Shown one piece after another: positions 1 through 5,677 of a DNA stretch of 8,702 nucleotides. The stretch covers positions 1-8,702 of the forward strand of contig CAMWGS010000068.1 of NCBI GenBank assembly GCA_947173865.1. Direction: 5' to 3'. Every line of letters begins with the position of its first letter. The first letter of the stretch is position 1. Both the position numbers and the translations under genes were made by a program. A model generated the notes under the pieces. It saw nothing but the letters and a program-made list of their open reading frames with translations, made no database searches and was not told where the DNA came from. Source of the DNA: an uncultured Ruminococcus sp. Lineage in GTDB: Bacteria; Bacillota; Clostridia; Oscillospirales; Ruminococcaceae.

Positions 1-330
1 ATTCCATAACGGTGAATATGATATGTTTTTTCCTTACTATATGTAAGAAACTGAAAACAGTCAGATATACCACGGTCAAAAAAACGCTTTATACCATCAC
101 TGTAGCACCCGTAACAGATTGCACTGACCACAACTACTTCCTTACTGTTTCCGACTGCTGCACCGCTATGCTGAAATATGTCTGAATAAACACAATATCC
201 TGCATTTTTTGTCCAGTATTTAAAGCACCCCTTGACATGATAACGCTTTACCGACCGCACTGATTATTTCAAAATTATCATTCATATTCTGAAAATAATC
301 TTCTGATAAGTCGTGAATTAAAAGTTTTAT
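1..330 (-). pseudogene. flavodoxin-like / NADPH-dependent FMN reductase-family fragment, frameshifted, runs off the left edge
   Basis: Reading leftward from 330, one frame gives KLLIHDLSEDYF, then NDNFEIISAV, then SCQG, and stops shortly after. The next frame continues with CFKYWTKNAGYC, VVVVSAICYGCYSDGIKRFFDR and TYHIHRYG, and stays open for about 76 codons to the window edge. These pieces follow the layout of small flavodoxin-fold reductases: an N-terminal strand, a Cys-rich CFxxWTKxxGxC segment, then a strand followed by YxGxYSxxxKxFxDR. The two frames join exactly if the GGGG run at 228-231 is read as GGG. The expected start is also missing: ATA stands at 328-330 where ATG would fit, no ATG, GTG or TTG lies upstream in frame, and the first in-frame ATG (283-285) is about 16 codons inside the homologous region. 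It lies just downstream of queC on the same strand, with no terminator visible between them. A sequencing error at the G run could explain the frameshift but not the lost start. The family call is from memory of motifs. Confidence 0.72.
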
Positions 331-356
331 CCATACTTACTTTTAAATCAAACTGT

Positions 357-1037
357 TTATTTTATAAGAGGGTCTGTAACACCGTTGGCTTCAAACGCTG
401 ATATCCTGTCACGACAAGTTCCGCAGACTCCGCACGGTTTGTCACCGCCCTCATAACAGCTCCATGTCAGTTCATAGGGTACACCCAGCTCAAGACCTTT
501 TTTAACAACGTCAGCTTTTGTGAGATTGACAAACGGTGCAATAATTTCAAGCTGTTTACCGCTTCCGATATATATAGCCTTATTCATAGCGTCATTGAAA
601 TCGGACGAACAGTCAGGGTAAGCATTTCCTGCTGCATCGTCGCTATGAGCACCGTAATAAATTACGGAACAATCATTGGAAAGTGCTACACTTGCGGCCG
701 ATGAAAGAAAAAGACCGTTTCTGAACGGAACATATGTGGAAACAGGTTTGCCATCGTTTTTTTCAAGCTGTTCCGCATACGTTTCCTGCGGTATATCGTC
801 CTTTGAACCTGAAAGAAGTGAACAGTCCGAATCTGCAAATATCAAAGCAAGGTCAAGTGTTTTAAGCTTAACGCCGTAATATTCCGCAATTTTTTCCGAG
901 CATTTGATTTCCTTGTCGTGTTTCTGTCCGTAGTATACAGAAAGTGCAATAACATTTTCTGCTCTGTATTTGTCAACCGCCATTGCAAGACAAGTTGAAC
1001 TGTCAACGCCTCCACTGAAAAGCACAAGTGCTTTCAT
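357..1037 (-). CDS. queC: 7-cyano-7-deazaguanine (preQ0) synthase QueC
   Basis: QueC converts 7-carboxy-7-deazaguanine to preQ0 using ATP and ammonia, in the cytoplasm. It is the last step encoded in this operon. The 226-residue length is usual for the family. The N-terminus has the PP-loop ATP-pyrophosphatase motif SGGVDS (residues 8-13). The C-terminus has the zinc-binding cluster of Cys194, Cys202, Cys205 and Cys208 in CYEGGDKPCGVCGTC. The start is ATG at 1037, supported by a GGAGG ribosome binding site (1047-1051 on the plus strand). It is the last intact gene of queD-queE-folE-queC, 35 nt after folE. No promoter of its own is visible, so it is probably governed by the riboswitch upstream of queD. 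No hairpin terminator is evident after its stop; transcription may run into the decayed flavodoxin-like fragment. Confidence 0.97.
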   Translation of the reverse strand: MKALVLFSGGVDSSTCLAMAVDKYRAENVIALSVYYGQKHDKEIKCSEKIAEYYGVKLKTLDLALIFADSDCSLLSGSKDDIPQETYAEQLEKNDGKPVSTYVPFRNGLFLSSAASVALSNDCSVIYYGAHSDDAAGNAYPDCSSDFNDAMNKAIYIGSGKQLEIIAPFVNLTKADVVKKGLELGVPYELTWSCYEGGDKPCGVCGTCRDRISAFEANGVTDPLIK

Positions 1038-1072
1038 AAAAAATTTCCTCCTTAAATTTAAAATATCGCCCG

Positions 1073-1633
1073 TCAGTCAAGCAGTTTCTGTAAATCTCTT
1101 TTTTCCTTGAAAGCTCCGCAGTAAGTTCTGGTTTCGGTCTTTGATGAAGCATTTCTGATGCCTCTTGCGGTCATACAGCTATGTGAACCAACTATTTTTA
1201 CACCAACGTCCGAAGACCCTGTAGCTTCTGAAATAATTTCGGCAATATCATGCCCGAGACGTTCCTGCAACTGTAGTCTTTTTGCCGCCATATCACATAT
1301 ACGTGCAATCTTGCTCAGACCCAGCACACGCCCTTTCGGAATGTATGCAACATTAACAGTCATATCGTACATGAGTGCCATATGATGCTCACAATAGCTG
1401 AAAACAGTTATGTCTTTCATAACAACTGCCGTCTGTGTATCGTCTGCGGATTCCTCAAAAGTTTTCCCGAACATTTCGGCGATTTCATGATTTGTATACG
1501 AAATACCCTCAAAAACCTCCTCAAACATTCCTGCCACTCTTTTCGGTGTTTCCCGCAGTCCCTCACGGTCAGGATTCTCACCTATAGCTTCAAGCAGTCC
1601 CCTTATATGATATTCTATTGCTTTTTTATCCAT
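1073..1633 (-). CDS. folE: GTP cyclohydrolase I (FolE, type IA)
   Basis: FolE opens GTP to 7,8-dihydroneopterin triphosphate and formate. This feeds folate synthesis and, in this operon, QueD. The zinc ligands of the family are visible: Cys81 and His84 in CEHHMALM, and Cys153 in GSHSCMTARG. The N-terminal ENPDREGLRETPKRVA segment is also typical. The start chosen is ATG at 1633, giving 186 residues, because AAGGAG lies 9 nt upstream and the family sequence begins at MDKKAIEYHIRGLLEAIG. A longer reading from 1699 would add 22 residues that do not resemble the family and would overlap queE deeply. The gene begins 4 nt after the queE stop, so the two are probably translationally coupled. Its place among que genes suggests this copy is dedicated to queuosine; another folE for folate may exist elsewhere. 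Confidence 0.96.
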   Translation of the reverse strand: MDKKAIEYHIRGLLEAIGENPDREGLRETPKRVAGMFEEVFEGISYTNHEIAEMFGKTFEESADDTQTAVVMKDITVFSYCEHHMALMYDMTVNVAYIPKGRVLGLSKIARICDMAAKRLQLQERLGHDIAEIISEATGSSDVGVKIVGSHSCMTARGIRNASSKTETRTYCGAFKEKRDLQKLLD

Positions 1634-1637
1634 AAAA

Positions 1638-2303
1638 TCAAACTCCTTTTCTGTCCGGACTCCATATAAACTTATGTAACTGCAACTGCAAACGAACATT
1701 ATTAAGTTTCTTTTCCTTTAAAAATTCAACTATCTCCTCAGGACTTATTTTCCCGAAAACTGCACTGAAATAAACCTTACATTTTTCCGTAAGTGAAAAC
1801 CTCTCAATTATTTCAACCGCCTTTTCCAAATCGGAAATGCTTCCTGCAACAAACTTAATAACGTCGTTTTCGGAAAGATAATTATAATTTTCAGTAAGCA
1901 TAAAGTTTTCCATATTACTGGACGGCAGTTTATAATCAAGCGTAAAATCAGGACGGTACTCTTTCTTACTGAGTTCCTTAACCGAAATACTTCCGTTCGT
2001 CTCTATTTCAATACGACATTCATTCTTCATCAGCATTTCAATAAGACGATATATATCAGCCTGTAAAAGCGGTTCACCGCCTGTAAGCGTTACGTTTTTT
2101 ACTCCCGTACCTATAACATATTCCGTAATTTCTTCCGGAGAAAGCATTTCGGTTTTACAGTCGTCGGAGTCTGCCCACTTTGTATCACAGTAAGAACATC
2201 TTAAATTACACTTTCTGAAACGTATGAAAACGGCCAGTTCGCCTGCACGCTTTCCCTCTCCGTTTATACTGACAAATTTTTCTGCAACAGGATAAAAAAT
2301 CAT
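1638..2303 (-). CDS. queE: 7-carboxy-7-deazaguanine synthase QueE (radical SAM)
   Basis: QueE is a radical S-adenosylmethionine enzyme that rearranges 6-carboxy-5,6,7,8-tetrahydropterin to 7-carboxy-7-deazaguanine. The 4Fe-4S cluster motif CxxxCxxC is present as CNLRCSYC (Cys32, Cys36, Cys39). It is preceded by the SINGEGKRAGELAVFIRF substrate/SAM region and followed by TGGEPLLQ at about residues 74-81. The length of 221 residues is normal. The ATG start overlaps the queD stop in an ATGA arrangement, which points to translational coupling. The folE ribosome binding site lies inside the last codons of this gene. Confidence 0.96.
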   Translation of the reverse strand: MIFYPVAEKFVSINGEGKRAGELAVFIRFRKCNLRCSYCDTKWADSDDCKTEMLSPEEITEYVIGTGVKNVTLTGGEPLLQADIYRLIEMLMKNECRIEIETNGSISVKELSKKEYRPDFTLDYKLPSSNMENFMLTENYNYLSENDVIKFVAGSISDLEKAVEIIERFSLTEKCKVYFSAVFGKISPEEIVEFLKEKKLNNVRLQLQLHKFIWSPDRKGV

Positions 2304-2725
2304 TTTTCCTCCTTGTAAACAGCACAGTTATCGGGTGTTTCATAAACCGTAACATCTGCAATTCTGAAACCCTTTCTGGAAAATTCCTTATAGAAATAAT
2401 ATGCGAAATTTTCGGCTGTAGGTCTGAAATCAACTTCAATAAGACGAAATTTTTCGTCATTGAGTGCCTGAACAGTTGCAGGTTTAAGCGTATTTTTTTC
2501 ATAAATAAGTGCATGGTCGAAGCTGTCGGCAACCGCACGGACTTCATGTTTCAGGTCTCCAAAATCAACAAGCATACCTCTTTTTGTACCTGATAACTGT
2601 AAACTTTCGCCCTCTGCCCTTACTTCAATCGTCCAGCGGTGACCATGAATGTTGGCACACTTACCCTCATATTCCGAAAGAAAATGTGCTGAATCAAATG
2701 AAGCCGAAGTTTTAAGATAATACAT
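2300..2725 (-). CDS. queD: 6-carboxy-5,6,7,8-tetrahydropterin synthase QueD
   Basis: QueD belongs to the 6-pyruvoyl-tetrahydropterin synthase family and turns dihydroneopterin triphosphate into 6-carboxy-tetrahydropterin, the substrate of QueE. The zinc ligands His14 (FDSAHFL), His27 and His29 (NIHGH) are present, with the expected catalytic Cys23 four residues before His27. The later PTAENFAYYFYKE and VTVYETPDNCA segments are also typical. The length is 141 residues. The start is ATG at 2725, with AGAGGAAT as ribosome binding site (2731-2738 on the plus strand). It is the first gene of the operon, directly after the riboswitch terminator. Confidence 0.96.
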   Translation of the reverse strand: MYYLKTSASFDSAHFLSEYEGKCANIHGHRWTIEVRAEGESLQLSGTKRGMLVDFGDLKHEVRAVADSFDHALIYEKNTLKPATVQALNDEKFRLIEVDFRPTAENFAYYFYKEFSRKGFRIADVTVYETPDNCAVYKEEK

Positions 2726-2730
2726 TTATC

Positions 2731-2738
2731 ATTCCTCT
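2731..2738 (-). promoter_or_regulatory. queD ribosome binding site
   Basis: The minus strand reads AGAGGAAT a few bases before the queD ATG (2723-2725). It lies just after the T-tract of the leader terminator, so the site is free in a readthrough transcript. This fits control by transcription termination rather than by ribosome-site masking. Confidence 0.75.
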
Positions 2739-2742
2739 TTTC

Positions 2743-2778
2743 AAAAAATGCAGTCAGAAAAAAACTCCCGACTGCATT
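2743..2778 (-). terminator. riboswitch-controlled intrinsic terminator in the que leader
   Basis: On the minus strand AATGCAGTC (2778-2770) pairs perfectly with GACTGCATT (2755-2747). The loop between them can be partly closed by wobble pairs, and a run of six T follows (2748-2743). This is a standard intrinsic terminator placed before queD. Its left arm shares bases 2774-2778 with the antiterminator hairpin, so only one of the two can form. Confidence 0.88.
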
Positions 2779-2814
2779 ATAATTTTAAATCTTTAAGTTT
2801 AAACAATATAATGC
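2774..2814 (-). promoter_or_regulatory. antiterminator hairpin in the que leader
   Basis: On the minus strand GCATTATA (2814-2807) is the perfect complement of TATAATGC (2781-2774). The 3' arm takes the first bases of the terminator stem. The 5' arm begins immediately after the aptamer tail. I infer that ligand binding holds the tail and discourages this hairpin, so the terminator forms; without ligand the antiterminator forms and the operon is read. Confidence 0.75.
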
Positions 2815-2857
2815 CCGTAGTTTTGTTTTAAGACAGGATGGTGCAAACGAACTGTCT
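2815..2857 (-). promoter_or_regulatory. preQ1-I type riboswitch aptamer
   Basis: A 6-bp stem, AGACAG (2857-2852) with CTGTCT (2836-2831), encloses a 15-nt loop TTCGTTTGCACCATC. An A-rich tail TAAAACAAAACTACGG follows. The small stem, the UUC and CACC in the loop and the AAAACUA tail are hallmarks of the class I preQ1 riboswitch, the smallest common aptamer, which forms an H-type pseudoknot between tail and loop. Its place at the start of the leader of a complete preQ0 operon, followed by antiterminator and terminator hairpins, supports the call. Class II and III preQ1 aptamers are larger and do not fit. I have not scored it against a covariance model. Confidence 0.85.
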
Positions 2858-2863
2858 GTTAAG

Positions 2864-2892
2864 ATTATACCATATATCTTTTAAAAAGTCAA
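2864..2892 (-). promoter_or_regulatory. que operon promoter (sigma-A type)
   Basis: On the minus strand the -35 box TTGACT (2892-2887) and the -10 box TATAAT (2869-2864) are separated by exactly 17 bp. The predicted transcription start falls at about 2857-2860, at or next to the first base of the aptamer stem. The -35 box lies only 13 bp after the antiporter stop codon. Confidence 0.88.
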
Positions 2893-2905
2893 TACAGAAT
2901 ATAAA

Positions 2906-4114
2906 TTATCCTGCCGTCTGTTCCGACGGAGTTCCGTCGGCTTTATAGAGACACTTAAGTATAATCGGAGTTGCTACGGACGAAATTATAATAAGCAGAA
3001 TTACACACGCAAAATATTTTGCGTCAAGCATACCGACGGAAAGTCCTTTCTGTGCAACAATAAGAGCCACTTCACCTCTTGTCATCATTCCTACACCTAC
3101 TTTGAGACTGTCCCTTAAATTATATTTCATAAGCTTTGCGGTAAGTCCGCAACCGATTACTTTTGTAAGAAGTGCGACAAGTACAAATCCTATTGAAAAC
3201 AATATCAGTTCCTTTGTAAAACCGCCGAGTTCTGTTTTAAGACCGATACTTGCAAAGAAAACAGGTCCGAAAAGCATATAGGAATTTATGTCAACTTTTC
3301 TTGCGATATACTCGGAATCTTTAAGACTGCAAAGAATAAGCCCCGCAACATAAGCACCTGTTATGTCGGCTATTCCAAAAAATTCCTCAGCCGCAAACGC
3401 CATAAACATACACATTGCAAGTCCGAGTATGGGTATTCTTCTCTGATGAGGATATTTCTTGTCGATAAATTTGAATGCATAGTAAGTAAGGAAGCCCACT
3501 CCGAAAGCGAACACAATGAAAAGTCCCGTATTTATAAGTACGTCCGACGGCTTTGAATCGGGATTCTTGAAACCTATAACGAAAGTAAGAACTATAATTC
3601 CTATAACATCGTCAATAATTGCACTGCTGAGAATAAGAGTTCCTATATTTTCTTTAAGGTGACCGAGTTCCTTAAGAGTCTGAACGGTAATTCCGACAGA
3701 AGTAGCCGTCATTATAGTACCGATAAAAACAGCCCTGAAAAAGCTTTCACTGCCTACCGCACCGAATCCGTAAAAACTGCCGTAAAGAACCGTACCGCCT
3801 GCAAGCGGAACAAATACGCCGACGCACGCTATCAGCAACGCTTTAGGACCTGTTTTCAGAAGGTCTTTCATGTTCGTTTCAAGTCCTGCACCGAACATAA
3901 GCATTACAACGCCGATTTCCGCAAGCAGTGACAGATATTCAGACCCTGCATAGTCTGAACCTCCTAAAATTCCTAAACAGCTCGGACCTATCAGCAGACC
4001 TGCTATAATTTCGCCTACCACCTGAGGTGCTTTTAGTTTCTGGGCGATAAGTCCGCATAGTTTTGCCGATACGATTATTATCGCCAAATCCCTGAAAAAT
4101 GATATTCTGTCCAT
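2906..4114 (-). CDS. CPA2-family cation:proton antiporter
   Basis: This is a 402-residue hydrophobic membrane protein with about a dozen predicted membrane segments. Family landmarks are GEIIAGLLIGP near residues 34-44, MTATSVGI near 135-142 (the region unwound in the transport core of this fold) and the acidic pair Asp168-Asp169 in SAIIDDVIGIIVL. In CPA2 proteins a DD pair is associated with electrogenic Na+/H+ exchange, as in NapA, while ND is found in electroneutral or Kef-type members, so Na+/H+ exchange is the likelier role; the ion is not provable from sequence. There is no C-terminal RCK/TrkA domain: the protein ends in a short hydrophilic tail after the last helix. The start is ATG at 4114 with a weak GAAAGAAG-type ribosome binding site. 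It has its own promoter and lies upstream of, and in the same direction as, the que operon with no terminator of its own in between. Confidence 0.93.
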   Translation of the reverse strand: MDRISFFRDLAIIIVSAKLCGLIAQKLKAPQVVGEIIAGLLIGPSCLGILGGSDYAGSEYLSLLAEIGVVMLMFGAGLETNMKDLLKTGPKALLIACVGVFVPLAGGTVLYGSFYGFGAVGSESFFRAVFIGTIMTATSVGITVQTLKELGHLKENIGTLILSSAIIDDVIGIIVLTFVIGFKNPDSKPSDVLINTGLFIVFAFGVGFLTYYAFKFIDKKYPHQRRIPILGLAMCMFMAFAAEEFFGIADITGAYVAGLILCSLKDSEYIARKVDINSYMLFGPVFFASIGLKTELGGFTKELILFSIGFVLVALLTKVIGCGLTAKLMKYNLRDSLKVGVGMMTRGEVALIVAQKGLSVGMLDAKYFACVILLIIISSVATPIILKCLYKADGTPSEQTAG

Positions 4115-4155
4115 AAAAAAACACTTCTTTCTACAAAATTTTTATACCGCAAACT

Positions 4156-4184
4156 ATTTTATCACTTTTATTTACAGATTTCAA
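4156..4184 (-). promoter_or_regulatory. antiporter promoter (sigma-A type)
   Basis: On the minus strand the -35 box TTGAAA (4184-4179) and the -10 box TAAAAT (4161-4156) are separated by 17 bp. They lie about 40 bp upstream of the antiporter ATG. This promoter points away from the hen1 promoter, with 31 bp between the two -35 boxes. Confidence 0.7.
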
Positions 4185-4215
4185 TACCTATTTTAAAATT
4201 TATACCACAAATTTA

Positions 4216-4244
4216 TTGCACACAGCTTAAATTTATGATATAAT
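4216..4244 (+). promoter_or_regulatory. hen1-pnkp operon promoter (sigma-A type)
   Basis: The -35 box TTGCAC (4216-4221) and a consensus -10 box TATAAT (4239-4244) are 17 bp apart. The predicted start is near 4251, giving a leader of about 38 nt before the TTG start of hen1. The -35 differs from consensus at its last positions. I see no operator or long inverted repeat beside it. Confidence 0.8.
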
Positions 4245-4272
4245 TATTTCAGCTATGGAGGAAAATTTTTTT

Positions 4273-4279
4273 AAAGGAG
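4273..4279 (+). promoter_or_regulatory. hen1 ribosome binding site (fixes the TTG start)
   Basis: AAAGGAG lies 9 nt before TTG at 4289. It is the best ribosome binding site in the leader and decides in favour of the TTG start over the out-of-frame ATG at 4255. Confidence 0.85.
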
Positions 4280-4288
4280 TGAAAATAT

Positions 4289-5677
4289 TTGCTTTTAACT
4301 ATCACATACGAAGGGCATAATACGCAGAATCTGGGTTACTTACTGCACAAAAATCCTTACCGTTCACAACAATTTGAACTTAATTCGGGAAAGGCTTACG
4401 TCTTTTATCCCGAAGTCTCGGACGAACGCACCACAGTCGCTTTACTGCTTGACATTAACCCGATAGACCTCGCAAGAGGTAAACTCGGTTCTAAGGACGG
4501 CGGACTTTTCGACTATGTAAACGACCGTCCGTATACTGCTTCTTCTTTTATGAGTACAGCAATTTCACGTATTTTCGGCACTGCCATGAATGGTCGGTGT
4601 GACAAAAATCAGGAACTCGCAGACAGTCCCATTAAACTTACCGCCTGTATTCACATGATTCAGGGAAAAGACGAGTTTGCAAAAAAAATCTTTGAACCAC
4701 TCGGTTATACAGTCAAAACTTCAAAGACAGTACTTGACGAAAAATTTGAAGAATGGGGAGAAAGTCCGTATATAAACATTGAAATGAGCGGTACTGTAAA
4801 ACTTTCCGACCTGCTCAATCACATCTATGTGCTTATTCCCATTTTCGACAGACAGAAACATTATTATATCAGTGAAGACGAAATTGACAAACTTCTTTCT
4901 CACGGCGGTGAATGGCTTTCTTCTCACCCTGCACGAGATGAAATAGTTTACCGCTATTTCCTTATGAAAAAAAGTTATGCACACAAAGCAATTGACCGTT
5001 TACTTGAAAGTGAACCGACTGAAGAAGAAACGAAAGACGAAAATGTACCCGAAGAAGTAAAGGAACGCCGAATCTCACTTAATACTCAGCGTATGGAAGC
5101 TGTAAAGAATGCCGTTCTTGAAAGCGGTGCGACAAGTATTATAGACCTTGGGTGCGGAGAATGTCGCCTGACTAAAATTCTTCTCAACGAAAAACAGATA
5201 CAGAAAGTTACCGCCGCAGACGTTTCAGTTAATGAACTCGAAAAGGCTAAAACAAGACTTCACTATGATACCATGCAATCTTACAGAAAAAACAAACTCA
5301 CTCTTATGCAGGCTTCCCTTACTTACAAGGACAAACGTTTTTCAGGTTATGACTGTGCGTGTGTGATTGAAGTAATAGAGCATATCGAACCGCTAAGAAT
5401 ACCCGCTTTTGAACGTGCGGTATTTGAGTTTGCAGAACCTAAAACAGTCGTCCTTACTACTCCCAACAGGGAATACAATGAAAATTATGATTTTCTTAAA
5501 ACTGATTCACTCCGTCATGACGACCACTGTTTTGAATGGACAAGAGAGGAATTCAGAAAATGGACTGAACATATATGCGAAAAATTCGGATATACTGTTA
5601 AAATAAGCGGAATCGGCGATTATGACGAAAATCACGGTACACCGACACAGATGGGAGTGTTCACAAAATGCGTATAG
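4289..5677 (+). CDS. hen1: 3'-terminal RNA ribose 2'-O-methyltransferase Hen1
   Basis: Bacterial Hen1 methylates the 2'-OH of the 3'-terminal nucleotide of a broken RNA before Pnkp seals it, which protects the repaired junction from being cut again. The 462-residue protein has the two expected parts. The N-terminal Hen1-specific domain begins LLTITYEGHNTQNLGYLLHK; in the C. thermocellum system this region activates the Pnkp ligase. A charged linker (about 235-260, EEETKDENVPEEVKERR) leads to a C-terminal SAM methyltransferase domain with motif I IIDLGCGECR near 284-293. The metal ligands of the family are present as Glu361, Glu364 and His365 in EVIEHIE and His413 in RHDDHCFEW, each five less than the C. 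thermocellum numbers I recall (366, 369, 370, 418). The start is TTG at 4289: it has the good ribosome binding site and gives the family N-terminus. Its end overlaps pnkp by 10 nt. Confidence 0.96.
   Translation: MLLTITYEGHNTQNLGYLLHKNPYRSQQFELNSGKAYVFYPEVSDERTTVALLLDINPIDLARGKLGSKDGGLFDYVNDRPYTASSFMSTAISRIFGTAMNGRCDKNQELADSPIKLTACIHMIQGKDEFAKKIFEPLGYTVKTSKTVLDEKFEEWGESPYINIEMSGTVKLSDLLNHIYVLIPIFDRQKHYYISEDEIDKLLSHGGEWLSSHPARDEIVYRYFLMKKSYAHKAIDRLLESEPTEEETKDENVPEEVKERRISLNTQRMEAVKNAVLESGATSIIDLGCGECRLTKILLNEKQIQKVTAADVSVNELEKAKTRLHYDTMQSYRKNKLTLMQASLTYKDKRFSGYDCACVIEVIEHIEPLRIPAFERAVFEFAEPKTVVLTTPNREYNENYDFLKTDSLRHDDHCFEWTREEFRKWTEHICEKFGYTVKISGIGDYDENHGTPTQMGVFTKCV

Noticed and set aside
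1634..1699. Longer folE start at 1699 adding 22 residues
   Set aside because: The extra segment is unlike FolE, overlaps queE by more than 60 nt and has no clear ribosome binding site, while ATG 1633 has AAGGAG 9 nt upstream and fits the family.
2815..2857. preQ1 class II or class III riboswitch
   Set aside because: Those aptamers are longer and have extra helices. The short stem, loop and A-rich CUA tail fit class I.
4255..4288. ATG at 4255 as the hen1 start
   Set aside because: It is not in the hen1 frame and lies very near the predicted transcription start. TTG 4289 has AAAGGAG at the right spacing.
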